In this document: positions 9,679 through 20,100 of the stretch, in pieces
Layout: each line of letters opens with the position of its first letter
Position numbering within the stretch: position 1 is the first letter of the stretch
Notes under the pieces: generated by a model
Seen by the model: the letters and a program-made list of their open reading frames with translations, nothing else
Told to the model about the DNA's origin: nothing
Database searches by the model: none
Origin: Mucilaginibacter lacusdianchii
GTDB lineage: Bacteria; Bacteroidota; Bacteroidia; Sphingobacteriales; Sphingobacteriaceae
NCBI RefSeq assembly: GCF_009770985.1
Contig: NZ_WSRW01000003.1
Location: 1,132,934 to 1,196,933, forward strand
Length of the DNA: 64,000 nt
Direction: 5' to 3'
Program-made: the position numbers and the translations under genes

Positions 9679-10866
9679 ATGAGCTTAGAGCAAGCATGGC
9701 GGTGGTACGGACCAAATGATCCGGTAAGTTTGGCGGACGTGAAACAAGCTGGAGCGACCGGCGTAGTTACTGCCTTACACCATATACCCAACGGGCAAGT
9801 GTGGTCAACAGACGAAATTCTGAAACGGAAAGCTACTGTTGAAGACGCTGGCTTAACCTGGACTGTTGTAGAAAGTGTTCCCGTTCATGAAGACATCAAA
9901 AAACGTTCAGGTAATTATCAGTTGTACATTGAAAATTACAAGCAAACGTTAAAGAACTTAGGCGCTTGTGGGATTAACATTGTATGTTACAACTTTATGC
10001 CGGTGTTAGACTGGACCCGTACGGACCTGGACTACCAAATGGCAGATGGTTCAACAGCTTTGCGTTTTGATGCAACGGCTTTTGCGGCGTTTGAACTATA
10101 TATTTTACAACGCCCCGGTGCGATTGATACTTATGCTGACGAGATTAAAATAAAAGCGAAAAATTATTTTGACCAGTTGCAGGATGAAGATAAAAACAAG
10201 CTGGTAAAAAATATTATTGCAGGGTTACCAGGCTCGGAAGAAGGCTATTCCATTGAAGATTTTTTGCAGATTCTGGCCAGTTACAATCAGGTTGGTGCAA
10301 CAGAACTGAAAGCTAATCTTTTCTACTTTTTACAACAGGTAATACCAGCCGCCGAAGAAGCCGGTGTTTTAATGTGCATACACCCTGATGATCCGCCATA
10401 CCCGATATTAGGCTTACCGCGTGTAGTTAGTACCGAACAAGACATACTTGATATTTATAATGCCGTTAACAGCCAGCACAACGGGTTAACTTTTTGCACC
10501 GGCTCATTTGGTGTACGTCCAGATAACGATTTGCCGGGAATGGTACGACGCCTGGGTAGCCGGATACATTTTATTCACCTGCGCAGCACACAACGTGATG
10601 AAGAGGGCAACTTTTATGAAGCTGATCATCTGGCGGGCAATGTAGACATGTACGAGGTAATGAAAGCACTATTGGAAGAGCAGCAGAAGCGTAGGCTTGC
10701 TGGTCGTGAAAATTTAAGAATGCCTTTCAGACCAGACCATGGTCATAAAATGTTAGATGACCTGCACAAAAAAACGAATCCCGGCTATTCGGCCATTGGT
10801 CGCTTGCGCGGATTGGCTGAACTGCGTGGATTGGAATTGGGTATTAAAAGATCGTTAAACCTTTAA
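9679..10866 (+). CDS. uxuA: mannonate dehydratase
   Basis: This 395-residue cytoplasmic enzyme should dehydrate D-mannonate to 2-keto-3-deoxygluconate in hexuronate (glucuronate) catabolism. The N-terminus has the UxuA pattern WRWYGPNDPVSLADVKQAGA followed by GVVTALHHIPNGQVW. Conserved metal/substrate blocks are visible later (MCIHPDDPPYPILGLPRVV, FCTGSFGVRPDND, IHFIHLRSTQRDEEGNFYEA, and PFRPDHGHKM near the C-terminus). Length matches the family. It stands alone with its own terminator. No other hexuronate gene is adjacent, so its tie to the sugar loci is only proximity. A uronic-acid source in one of the glycans is possible but not shown. Confidence 0.95.
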   Translation: MSLEQAWRWYGPNDPVSLADVKQAGATGVVTALHHIPNGQVWSTDEILKRKATVEDAGLTWTVVESVPVHEDIKKRSGNYQLYIENYKQTLKNLGACGINIVCYNFMPVLDWTRTDLDYQMADGSTALRFDATAFAAFELYILQRPGAIDTYADEIKIKAKNYFDQLQDEDKNKLVKNIIAGLPGSEEGYSIEDFLQILASYNQVGATELKANLFYFLQQVIPAAEEAGVLMCIHPDDPPYPILGLPRVVSTEQDILDIYNAVNSQHNGLTFCTGSFGVRPDNDLPGMVRRLGSRIHFIHLRSTQRDEEGNFYEADHLAGNVDMYEVMKALLEEQQKRRLAGRENLRMPFRPDHGHKMLDDLHKKTNPGYSAIGRLRGLAELRGLELGIKRSLNL

Positions 10867-10868
10867 GA

Positions 10869-10898
10869 GAAGCCTGCACATAATGCAGGCTTCTTTTT
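10869..10898 (+). terminator. intrinsic terminator of uxuA
   Basis: The perfect 10-bp stem GAAGCCTGCA / TGCAGGCTTC has a 5-nt loop (CATAA) and is followed by TTTTT on the plus strand. It begins 3 bp after the uxuA stop codon. Confidence 0.9.
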
Positions 10899-10913
10899 GC
10901 GTTCTTACAACTT

Positions 10914-12953
10914 TTATTTTTCTTCCAATACCGGGAACTGGGCTATACGAAGTTTAGTACAGCCGTATGGAATCAACGTAATTTCCTCTTCCTTAACCGG
11001 TGCCGCTCCTTCGTTATAATAAATACTGTAAGGAATTGGCCCGGTCATATCATTATACAACTGCCACGATGCAATGCGTTTGCCTTTGGTTTTTATGCTT
11101 ACAGGCGCGCCGTCCATCGTCCACGGATACAATGGAATGCTTTGGTTTTTATGCACTATAAAATCCTTTTTTAGTTTATCCTCGGCTACGTTGATTAACC
11201 CATAGTTCCAGGGCGTAGTAGGACGAACTTCATAATAAGAATCGCCATAGGCAATCGGGTCTTTGTCATTTTTTACTTTAGTTATTTGCTCGCCTATTTT
11301 AAGTGCATAAACAATTGGTCCGCGCTCAACAGAAACGGAGTTTTCAAACCATGTATTTGTGAAAGCATGCATAGGCAACAGCAGTTTCACCACGTCACCC
11401 GACCTCCACTCCCTATTCAATTTAACAATTTGGTTACCTGCCGCTTCCTGGATAACCGTTCCGTTAACAGTAATCGTAGCCGATTTGCACCAGCCCGGCA
11501 CGCGCAAATGAAGCGGAAAAGAAACAGATCTATCTTTCTTATCAGCATTGAAAGTAAATGTTATTGTTTCATCAAAAGGATAATTGGTTTCCTCTTTAAA
11601 GGATACCGGCGTACCATTGGCTACTAACGCCTTAACCTCGCTAGGCGAATAAACCAGTGCTGCAAGTCCTTTATCAGGTGTTGCGTACCACAAGTTTTGC
11701 GTAAACTTAGGCCAGCCCTGATGCATATTTGAGGTACAGCACGGGTAACCGGTAAGTAATCCGTAGCAAACATCCGTACCACCATGGTTTAAATGAAAAT
11801 TATGTTCATGCCGGGTGAGCATTACTTGATTTGCCTGCTGAAAATACTGTCTGTTCATATAATCTTCGGTAGTTTGTGTTGGCAGCGCATTAAAAGCAAT
11901 TCTTTCTAAGTGATCTGCATAGCTTACGTCTCCTGTAATCGGCAATGTGCTTTCCAACGTAAACATCATTTCAACGGCCGAACATAGCTCTGAACCCTGT
12001 GTTGGGTTGTTGCCATGCAGCATTTCATCACCGCCGAAAAGGCCATGCGCCATGCCATCAAACTTCCGCAAGTCGGCATATCCTTTTTGGGTGGCGTGCA
12101 GATATTGCGCTTCCGGATGCTGCTGGTAATATATAATGGGTTCTTTCATGCCCTGCGCTAAGTTCACACCATGAATGCTCCCTACGCTGGCCAGCATGTC
12201 AGTATTTAAAAAGGCATTGGTGAAGTTAAAACCTTGATTATGTAACAAGTCGCCAAGCTCAAGCAAAAATTTGTCGCCGGTAATATTGTACAACCAATAC
12301 ACAACAGCCAAATTATCTGCTTCACGGTATTTTGCCCAAAAGGTCCAATGGTCCAGCGGCTTTTGCGGTAGCTCTTTAAGCTGATACTTAAAATAATTGG
12401 TCATTAATGTAATAACCCTCTTATCTTGAGTGGCAGAGTAATACTGTTTCAATACCTTCAACATTACCATCTTAGGCCACCAATCGCGACTATTATCACG
12501 CTGAATGCCAGGCTCGGATGCATAATCTTTGTACGGACCAAAATAGCCGTCGGGCTGTTGGCTTTTTATAGTCCACTCCACCCAAGGTTTAACTTTGGCA
12601 ATCAGTTCTTTGTCATCTAATATGTACGCCAATGGCAACAATCCATCAATCCAGTAAGGCCCCCGCTCCCATTGGTCGCCATCGCCGCCCAACCACCCAT
12701 TGCGCTGATTCATTACCAACGGGTAAAGCTTGTCTAAGTTACCAGTTGCACCATTTTTTTGCCTCACCAACATTTCTTTAAGCCAACCCTTCGGCTTAAT
12801 AGCGCCTAAAGGCAATTCGGTATATGGATTTTGCCGGAGTGGCGCGCGATTGCTAACATAGTTTTCTGCGGTGTTTTTTTTAACGCCCGTCTGGCTCATT
12901 GCGTTCGAAGTAATTGCCGACAAGAGAACTAATAGATAGAGTTTCATTTTCAT
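10914..12953 (-). CDS. GH127-like (DUF1680) glycoside hydrolase, secreted
   Basis: This 679-residue enzyme has a signal peptide (cleavage near SNAMS-Q). It resembles the GH127/GH146 beta-L-arabinofuranosidase fold: an (alpha/alpha) barrel with DUF1680 followed by beta-sandwich domains. The family's zinc-thiolate site appears intact: Glu322-x-Cys324 in GSELCSAVE and Cys405-Cys406 in GYPCCTSNM, with Glu310 in GGDE a candidate acid/base. Known members remove beta-L-arabinofuranose, but the family is broad and the substrate here is open. It has its own 164-bp upstream spacer, separated from locus 1 by a terminator, so it may not share that regulon. The annotated start could be two codons later (second Met). 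Confidence 0.82.
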   Translation of the reverse strand: MKMKLYLLVLLSAITSNAMSQTGVKKNTAENYVSNRAPLRQNPYTELPLGAIKPKGWLKEMLVRQKNGATGNLDKLYPLVMNQRNGWLGGDGDQWERGPYWIDGLLPLAYILDDKELIAKVKPWVEWTIKSQQPDGYFGPYKDYASEPGIQRDNSRDWWPKMVMLKVLKQYYSATQDKRVITLMTNYFKYQLKELPQKPLDHWTFWAKYREADNLAVVYWLYNITGDKFLLELGDLLHNQGFNFTNAFLNTDMLASVGSIHGVNLAQGMKEPIIYYQQHPEAQYLHATQKGYADLRKFDGMAHGLFGGDEMLHGNNPTQGSELCSAVEMMFTLESTLPITGDVSYADHLERIAFNALPTQTTEDYMNRQYFQQANQVMLTRHEHNFHLNHGGTDVCYGLLTGYPCCTSNMHQGWPKFTQNLWYATPDKGLAALVYSPSEVKALVANGTPVSFKEETNYPFDETITFTFNADKKDRSVSFPLHLRVPGWCKSATITVNGTVIQEAAGNQIVKLNREWRSGDVVKLLLPMHAFTNTWFENSVSVERGPIVYALKIGEQITKVKNDKDPIAYGDSYYEVRPTTPWNYGLINVAEDKLKKDFIVHKNQSIPLYPWTMDGAPVSIKTKGKRIASWQLYNDMTGPIPYSIYYNEGAAPVKEEEITLIPYGCTKLRIAQFPVLEEK

Positions 12954-13069
12954 ATAATTGATGTGATAATATCAACCAGTTGGAGTACGCTTTTTAAATA
13001 ACCGTAAGTCACTTTAAGAATAAATTATGCATCAATACTTAATAGGCAGTACAACCGCTAACATACAAG

Positions 13070-13097
13070 AAAAGCGCCGGACTTGTCCGACGCTTTT
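13070..13097 (-). terminator. terminator of the susC-susD-susE-GH76 operon
   Basis: The arms AAAAGCGCCGGAC (13070-13082) and GTCCGACGCTTTT (13085-13097) pair over 13 positions. The only irregular pair is a G-U wobble on the minus strand, which argues for minus-strand function. The stem's own TTTT end replaces a separate U-tract. It lies 20 bp after the GH76 stop. Confidence 0.65.
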
Positions 13098-13117
13098 ACT
13101 TAATAATAAGAGCTTAT

Positions 13118-14278
13118 TTAAAACGCTCCTTGTTTGTTCAATGTTGCTGCGGCTTCAATCATCATCATTCCGCTTAGCTGCGTGGTTAGATCCACGCTTG
13201 CGCCAGGCTTGCTTTTCCAATTAGAATTGATCAGCAATTGCGGACGGCTAATGCCTTGTGAATATAAAGTTGTAGCGTTAAACTTTAAATAATTGATCAT
13301 TGCATCTTTATCCGTTTTTGAAACGGCAGGCTCCTGTGCCAGCAAAGTCATGTACCTAACAAGTATTCCTTTAAACAAACCACCATCACCCTGACCTTCA
13401 TCTCTTAAAATCCCGCCAGGTGATAAGTCAAGATCTTTCATAGTGGCATTTGCGGTTCTGACAGCGTCGTTTAAGTAATTTACATCGTTGGTAACCTTAT
13501 ACAGCTCCAAGCCAGCTCCAATAAACACGCCTTGGTTATAGGTATATTTGTTTGTAGTGATAGCGCCGTCATTATTATAATTGACACCATCCCACACAAT
13601 ACCACTCGAAGGATCGACTAATTTGCCTTTTAACCAAGTATACAACTCTTTAGCAATTTGCAAATCGGCTGCGTTTTTTTGCAAACGATACAAGCGGGCT
13701 GCAAAGATGATAGCCGGTGCATTGGCTGGTGTGTTTTTGAAGTATGTTCTTGACTTGTTCCAGCCTATACCGTCGCCTTGTATATCATTACGGCCTGTTT
13801 TAATATCAGTCCATAACACATTAGCGGCGTCCAAATAAGTATTATCATTGGTTGCCTCAAAGCTGCGCAAGCTTGATAAAGCGAGCCACTCCATGTCATC
13901 ATAAAAATCGTTCGGCAATTTATTACCGTTAGATTCTTTGATGCCATTTAATAATGACAACATACGCTGTTTGTACACATCGTTTTTGGTACGAAGGTAA
14001 GCGTCAACCAATACGTCAAGCATGTGGGCGTTAGGCCAGTAGTGGAACGTCGTTTTGTCTACGTTGTTTTCCTTGAAATACTTGCCATTTGCCGATAAAT
14101 ATGAAGTATAGGTTTTATCTTGAATTGAATCGGCAGTAAGCGCCCAGCTGTAGCTGATTGGTGCAACAGGCTTGTCATCATACAAAGGGAATGCTTTATC
14201 TTTTAAGCATGATGTCATCATTGTTGATGACAATAAGCCGCCGGATAAAATCAACACTTTTGTGATATTTCTTTTCAT
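13118..14278 (-). CDS. GH76 endo-alpha-1,6-mannanase lipoprotein (locus 1, last gene of sus operon)
   Basis: This 386-residue lipoprotein (lipobox MTSC, Cys24) carries the GH76 (alpha/alpha)6-barrel pattern with the catalytic pair Asp127-Asp128 in PNDFYDDMEWLALSS. GH76 enzymes cut the alpha-1,6-mannose backbone of yeast/fungal mannan with retention. Absence of an N-terminal periplasmic anchor-type spacer does not settle location, but lipidation and linkage to susCDE suggest a surface endo-enzyme feeding SusC. The frame is open to 14302, but that would place the start inside the 14298-14322 hairpin. MKRNITKVLI at 14278 gives a proper signal peptide. It is one of three GH76 genes in the window, none close duplicates of another. 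Confidence 0.9.
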   Translation of the reverse strand: MKRNITKVLILSGGLLSSTMMTSCLKDKAFPLYDDKPVAPISYSWALTADSIQDKTYTSYLSANGKYFKENNVDKTTFHYWPNAHMLDVLVDAYLRTKNDVYKQRMLSLLNGIKESNGNKLPNDFYDDMEWLALSSLRSFEATNDNTYLDAANVLWTDIKTGRNDIQGDGIGWNKSRTYFKNTPANAPAIIFAARLYRLQKNAADLQIAKELYTWLKGKLVDPSSGIVWDGVNYNNDGAITTNKYTYNQGVFIGAGLELYKVTNDVNYLNDAVRTANATMKDLDLSPGGILRDEGQGDGGLFKGILVRYMTLLAQEPAVSKTDKDAMINYLKFNATTLYSQGISRPQLLINSNWKSKPGASVDLTTQLSGMMMIEAAATLNKQGAF

Positions 14279-14297
14279 TATTGTTTGATTTATAATC

Positions 14298-14322
14298 AGC
14301 ACCGCTTTGATGAAGCGGTGCT
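14298..14322 (-). other. intercistronic hairpin between susE and GH76
   Basis: The perfect 10-bp stem AGCACCGCTT / AAGCGGTGCT has a 5-nt loop (TGATG). It sits between the susE stop (14333) and the GH76 start (14278). On the minus strand it is followed by GATTATAAATC, not a U-tract, so it is not a classical terminator. It could stabilise the susCDE message or attenuate downstream expression. Confidence 0.7.
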
Positions 14323-14332
14323 GGCGGTGACT

Positions 14333-15472
14333 TTATTTTACTGTTATGCTGTGTGTATAAGTTCCGGTAGGTGCGAAACTTACGGTGATGTCGACATTCT
14401 TATTATCTGCAGCACCATTAAATTTGTATGAGTAATCGTACTGAGAACCGTCAACTGGCAATAAATAGAAGTATGAAGCAGCGCTATTCGCATCCGCACG
14501 GCTATTGTCGCGGTTAGAGCTGCCATACCACTCGGTACCAGCTGTGCCTGCAGCGTTTTTAACACCCATGCGGAATTTATAACGCTCATCACGGCCCCAT
14601 GTTTCTTGGTGGAATACAATTGGCGCATTGCTTATTGACCAAACACCACCACCTGTATAGGTAAGTGTGTGCAATACTTTATTCTCTGCCGAGAACCATA
14701 ATCCCAGCGAAGTAATTTCTGTAACGCTGTAAGTAATGTTTTCAAAATCAAGCTTAATACGATACACTTTTGTATCACCTGCTACAGTTACATCACCACC
14801 TTCAACTAGATCGTTGTTGGCAATTGAGTAGCTTTTAGCAGATGCATTTGTAGCTGCTGCAAAGTGATAAGTTCCAGCTTTTAATGAAGTATAAATTTCA
14901 TAAGTTGCAGAACCTGTTTTTTTGAAGCGAAGCGCCTTAGTTAAATCAGCTCCTCCCTCTGTTGCAGAACCAGTTAAGTACAAGTCTGCAGGCAATTCAG
15001 CAAATCCTTTAGGACGCTCAACTTGTACTAATCTGGATGTTGTAGACTTTTGAACGTTGATGCCTTTTGACGACCAAACAGCCCATTTAAGTTTACCAGT
15101 TTCTAATGATTTGATACCGGCCATGTTTGCAATTTTGTTCAAATCGGCATCGCTGATAGTTAATTTGTTGCGTGTTCCTTTATCATCTGACGCAACTGAA
15201 AAGATAGGCTGAGAAAAATCGCCATTCTCTTTATCAAACACCACTTCGTAAAACACCAGTCCGCCATCCTCGGCCTGTGCTTGCTGCCATTCAAAAACCT
15301 GAGTGCCAGCCTTAGGGTCCAATTTTACAAACTTGTTGTTTTCGGGAGCAAAAAGTGTATTTACCATTGATACGTTGGTATGTTCAAGCTCCTTGTCTTT
15401 TTTACATCCGGTTGTGATGCATGCTACAACCGCAGTAGTTAGCATTAATAATTTATATATAGTATTTTTCAT
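14333..15472 (-). CDS. SusE/SusF-type outer membrane starch-binding-like lipoprotein
   Basis: This 379-residue lipoprotein (signal peptide, lipobox TTGC, Cys23) has an N-terminal SusE Ig-like domain (about residues 30-150, with FEWQQAQAEDGG and LETGKLKWAVWSSKGI) and C-terminal SusE/F glycan-binding domains (DLYLTGSATEGG onward, with aromatic-rich loops such as LGLWFSAENKVLHTLTYTG). It would sit at the cell surface and bind mannan fragments beside SusD. It lies 28 bp after susD, with a TAAACCAATT element 13 bp before its start, and is followed by a hairpin and GH76. Ligand specificity is inferred only from the neighbouring GH76. Confidence 0.85.
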   Translation of the reverse strand: MKNTIYKLLMLTTAVVACITTGCKKDKELEHTNVSMVNTLFAPENNKFVKLDPKAGTQVFEWQQAQAEDGGLVFYEVVFDKENGDFSQPIFSVASDDKGTRNKLTISDADLNKIANMAGIKSLETGKLKWAVWSSKGINVQKSTTSRLVQVERPKGFAELPADLYLTGSATEGGADLTKALRFKKTGSATYEIYTSLKAGTYHFAAATNASAKSYSIANNDLVEGGDVTVAGDTKVYRIKLDFENITYSVTEITSLGLWFSAENKVLHTLTYTGGGVWSISNAPIVFHQETWGRDERYKFRMGVKNAAGTAGTEWYGSSNRDNSRADANSAASYFYLLPVDGSQYDYSYKFNGAADNKNVDITVSFAPTGTYTHSITVK

Positions 15473-15500
15473 GTTGCTTTAATTTAATTGGTTTAATTTT

Positions 15501-17135
15501 TTATTGCCATCCTGGGTTTTGTGTCAAGTTCGGGTTAAGGTTCCGCTCGTCACGTGGTATTGGCCACAAATAGTGCTTAGACGGATCGAACACCCGTTGA
15601 TTAGCGCGTATGTATCCATTATCAACAGATGGTGAACCATATTTGGCACCATGTGCCCAACCATTCAACACGGTTTCGGCAGTACGCCAGCGGCGGATGT
15701 CAAAAATGCGCAGACCTTCCATTGCCAGCTCTGTACGACGTTCGTTTCTGATGATGTTGCGTAAACCTGCTTGTCCGGCACCGCCATTGAAAGTAAGTGC
15801 GGCAGCATCTGTGAATCCGGCTCTCGCCCTTAATGCTCTAACGGTTTTATCCCAAACATCCCCTGTCATTTGTCCTAACTCGTTCTTTGCTTCTGCGTAC
15901 ATTAATAACACATCTGCATAACGAATAAGAATTAAATTTAGGCCCGACTGAAAATTGTTTGATGATGTTGGATCGTAATACTTACGTAAATAATAACCTG
16001 TTGCTGAAGCTACAGAACCTGGAGAATACTCGTCCAATTTGGTGTTTTGATTTGGATCCGATCCTGGTTTAATGTAAATAGTTTGCGTTGTGCCATCTGG
16101 CTTCTTCCACTGGTATAAGTGGTATACTACTGTTCCAGTTAAGCGTGGATCACGATTTACATACGGATTATTTTCATCATACCCAGATCCAGCTTCGTTG
16201 ATTGCTTTGCCGTTATTCATCAAATAGCTATCAACCAATTCTTGTGTAGGCGCAAATGCATTTAACCGGGCGCCTACCGATATTGGCGCGTAATCAAAAA
16301 AGTTGCTATAAGTACGCAGCAGCGGTACATATTCTAAATCCAATATAACCTCGTTGTTATATTCATTTTGTGGTAAAAATACGCCCTCATATGATGGAAA
16401 TAGGCTATAAGTTCCGTTAGTACCACCCATGATCTGTTCACATGTAGTTACCACATCTTGCCATCTGCCCTCATATAAAAGTGCGCGGGCTTTTAGTGCG
16501 ATAGCAGCTCCTTTAGTTACCCTTCCCCTATCAGCTTGGTCATAAGCCGTGTTTAGCGGCAAAGCAGCAGCAGCAGCGTCAAGTTCCTTCAATACAAAAT
16601 CAACTACCTGCGCTCTTGATGTTCTGCTTATAGTTTTTGCTTCGTCTATAGTGATGTCTTTATCAAATAATGGAACATCACCAAACCAAGTGTACAACTG
16701 GAAATATTGATAAGCACGAATAAAACGTGCTTCAGCTTTCATACGTTCGCGTAAGTTTGCGTCCATATTAGTAACCTTATCTACATTCTGCAAAAACACA
16801 TTACAGGTTTTGATACATGAGTAGTGATTATCCCACTCGGAATTGAAACGTCCTAGAGATTGATCGTAGATACCCGCAGCAATTGATGCTACGCCTTCTG
16901 CGTCTCCTCTGCTATTGTATGCGTTGTCAGACAAGGCTTCATTCAAAAAGAACCAGTTGCTATTGAACATCTGCGAATACGCAGTATTTAAAACAGTCTT
17001 CGCTTTGTCAGCCGTTGTCCAGTAATTTAAATCTGTAAATCGGTCTACAGGTGCTAAATCCAGCTTTTTACAGGCCGCAACCAGTATAAGCAGCATCAAA
17101 AGCACACTTTTATTTTTCATATTTTTCATCATCAT
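15501..17135 (-). CDS. SusD-like glycan-binding lipoprotein (locus 1)
   Basis: This 544-residue SusD/RagB-family surface lipoprotein has a lipobox (LVAAC) and the TPR-like helical region (EARFIRAYQYFQLYTWFGDVP is the usual SusD block). The C-terminal family signature NERRTELAMEGLRIFDIRRW is present, as is the closing YLWPIPRDE motif. SusD forms the lid of the SusC transporter and delivers oligosaccharides. It starts 5 bp after the susC stop, so the two are surely co-transcribed. Several in-frame Met codons (17135, 17120) are possible starts; the lipoprotein signal works with either. Confidence 0.95.
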   Translation of the reverse strand: MMMKNMKNKSVLLMLLILVAACKKLDLAPVDRFTDLNYWTTADKAKTVLNTAYSQMFNSNWFFLNEALSDNAYNSRGDAEGVASIAAGIYDQSLGRFNSEWDNHYSCIKTCNVFLQNVDKVTNMDANLRERMKAEARFIRAYQYFQLYTWFGDVPLFDKDITIDEAKTISRTSRAQVVDFVLKELDAAAAALPLNTAYDQADRGRVTKGAAIALKARALLYEGRWQDVVTTCEQIMGGTNGTYSLFPSYEGVFLPQNEYNNEVILDLEYVPLLRTYSNFFDYAPISVGARLNAFAPTQELVDSYLMNNGKAINEAGSGYDENNPYVNRDPRLTGTVVYHLYQWKKPDGTTQTIYIKPGSDPNQNTKLDEYSPGSVASATGYYLRKYYDPTSSNNFQSGLNLILIRYADVLLMYAEAKNELGQMTGDVWDKTVRALRARAGFTDAAALTFNGGAGQAGLRNIIRNERRTELAMEGLRIFDIRRWRTAETVLNGWAHGAKYGSPSVDNGYIRANQRVFDPSKHYLWPIPRDERNLNPNLTQNPGWQ

Positions 17136-17140
17136 TATGC

Positions 17141-20100
17141 TTAAAATGTTACGTCTAATCCTAAGCCTACATATACTGGCGTAGGGTATGCACGGCCGCT
17201 ATTAGCGCCTCCGGCACCCAATCTGTTATCAAATTCGGTAACCTCAGGGTCCAAAAATTTAAGCTTGGAAAGCGTATACAAATTTTGACCTGATACATAA
17301 GCACGTAAATTTTGCATGCCTATTTTGTTAGCGATCTTTTTAGGTAAGGTGTAGCCGAATTGCACGTTTTTTAAACGGGCATACGCTGCGTTGTAAATGT
17401 ATAAGTCAGAACCCAACCGGAAGTTGTTTTGATTTGATGCACTGCCGTTTGCTGCAAGGCGCGGATATTCTGCATCAGGATTGGTTGGTGTCCAAAAATC
17501 CAATTGGTGCTGATACATGGTTTGGCCATAATTGAAATGGAAAGGCTCAACCAATTCTCCTCGTACAAATGAGCTCCGGCGACCAACACCTTGGATGAAG
17601 ATTCTTAAATCAAACTGTTTGTAAGAAACATTGTAATCAAAACCAAATGTATAACGCGGGAATGGGTTACCCAACACGAACTTGTCACGGTCATTAATAA
17701 CGCCGTCTTTATTCACGTCTACATAACGGATGTCACCTGGAGACAAAGCCAAACCTGCTGGCCTTGGTCCTGCTGCAACCTGGTCCAATGTTTGGAAGTA
17801 TCCGTCACGTTTTAACCCAACATATGATCTATATGGCAATCCTGCCTGCAAAATAACCTGCATTTCATCATAGCTGTCTAAACGAGTTCCGCCTTCGAAA
17901 TAAAGGACTTTGTTGATATTATCGGCAAGATTAAAGTTAAACGTATGACGCAGATTGCGTCCATTTAAGCGATAATTTAAGTTAAGCTCCCATCCACGGT
18001 TCTGCAATTCACCGGCGTTGTAGTCAGGTAATCCTGAGCCAAATACTCCAGGCACAGCAGGTGGAATTAAAATTCCCTTCGTGTGCTTGTCGAAATAATC
18101 AACCGATACAGTTAAAGCATTGTTAAGAAAGGTTGCGTCAGCACCAACGTTGAAAGTAGCTGCGCGCTCCCATCTAATATCAGGATTAGCAAATGAAAAC
18201 CCGGTACCACTTAATGAGTTGTTGTTAAAACCGTAAGCATTTTGGTATGAATAATAAGTGGTTTGATACTGATAGTTATTCACGTTCTGGTTACCCAAGA
18301 TACCATATGAACCACGTAGTTTTAAATCGCCCACTTTTTTGCGATAGTCATCCATAAATTTTTCCTGGCTTATGCGATAGCCAGCCGAAAACGATGGAAA
18401 GAATGCGGATCTATTTTGCTTGTTGAATTTTGAAGAGGCATCGATACGGAAGTTGAACTCGCCGTAGTACTTATCTTCATAAGAATAATTGGCCCTTCCA
18501 AATAAGGAATTTAAGCTGGTTTCATTTGTCTGCTGATTACTATTTGATGAGTTTGGACTTATTACAGTTGAAGAAGTTGGTGTTCCCAACTCCGGATCAG
18601 TTAAGGTCCTGTAAAGAGTTGTACGCTCGCCGTGATAGGATTCGTTTGATACGCCCAATAGCACAGTTGTATAATGTTTTTTATTAAACACTTTATTGAA
18701 CTCAGCCAGGAACTGCGTATTCAACAACATATCCTTAAAGTCCTCGTCGTTGGTATTGCGGTCGGCACCAGATACACCACTTGGAAAGTAATTAACTTGC
18801 AATGCACGTGCAAATAACCGATTCGCATTAATTGTTCCGCCAAATACACCTCTAAGTTTTAGAAAGCTAGTAACATTCACTTCAGCATTCAGGTTACCAA
18901 AAATGTTGTCGTTGTTGTATTTACGAAAGCCGCCCTGCTCTAACTGGCCCAAAGGGTTAAATTCGCTTAGTACGTCATTTGTTAAATACCGGCCTTGGTC
19001 ATCTTTTAATTTGTAATACAGGGGCACACGGCTGGCATCAACAATAAGCGTAGATGTTGATGAAGAATGATCTTTAATATCAGTATGGGCATAAGAGATA
19101 TTGCTTATCAACTTCAGCTTACCATACTCATTAGTCATATTCATTCTGAAATTGTAGCGACGCAAGCCCAAATCAGGTCCGGCTAAGTTGTTGCGTTGAT
19201 TGAGATAGCCCGCAGACACTCGGTAAGTAGATTTATCACTACCTCCAGTTAAATCAATAGTATGGTTTTGTTGAAGCGCGTTTTTCAATATGGCATCCAA
19301 AAAGAACTCAGTGTCACCCTGCTGCTGAAAGTTGCGGATTTGCTGGGCGCTATAAATTGGTGCCTGGCCAGCGTTAACATTCGCCTGATTACGCAAGATT
19401 GCATTCTCGTATCCGTGTACCGGCTTATAGTAATACTTTGGCGTTTGAACACCTACTAAACCACTATATGTCAATTTAGTACGTTCATTCTTTTTACCTT
19501 GTTTAGTGGTAATTAATATAACACCGTTGGATGAACGAGATCCATAAATTGCAGCAGCACCAGCATCTTTCAAAACTGATACACTTTCAATATCTGAAGG
19601 ATTGAGCAAATTGATGTCGCCACCTACTAAACCATCTATTACTACTAATGGTGAGTTATCACCAAAGCTACTAATACCCCGGATATTGATGTTTAAACCT
19701 TGACCCGGTTCGCTACTGCGTTGCTGAATGATTAAGTTAGGTGCTGTACCTTGCAGAGCCTGTGTTAAGTTTGTTGAAGGCTTACCTGCAATCGCTGCTG
19801 ATGTTACCTGGTCTACAGCACCTGTTACGGATGCTCGTCTTTGCGTACCGTAACCTACTACCACTACATCATTAAGTGAATTGCTGGTTGGCACCAGTTT
19901 TACATTAACAGTAGCGCCCTGGTTAAATGCTTGTTCCTGAGCATCATAACCTACAAAGCTAAATACCAATGTGCCCGATGCTGTAGTTACGTTGATGGAA
20001 TAACGTCCGTTTAGGTCTGTTGCGGCGCCTTGCTGAGTGTTTTTAACTCTTACGTTAACGCCCGGCAGTGGTTCGCCTTTTTCGTCAACTACCGTACCTG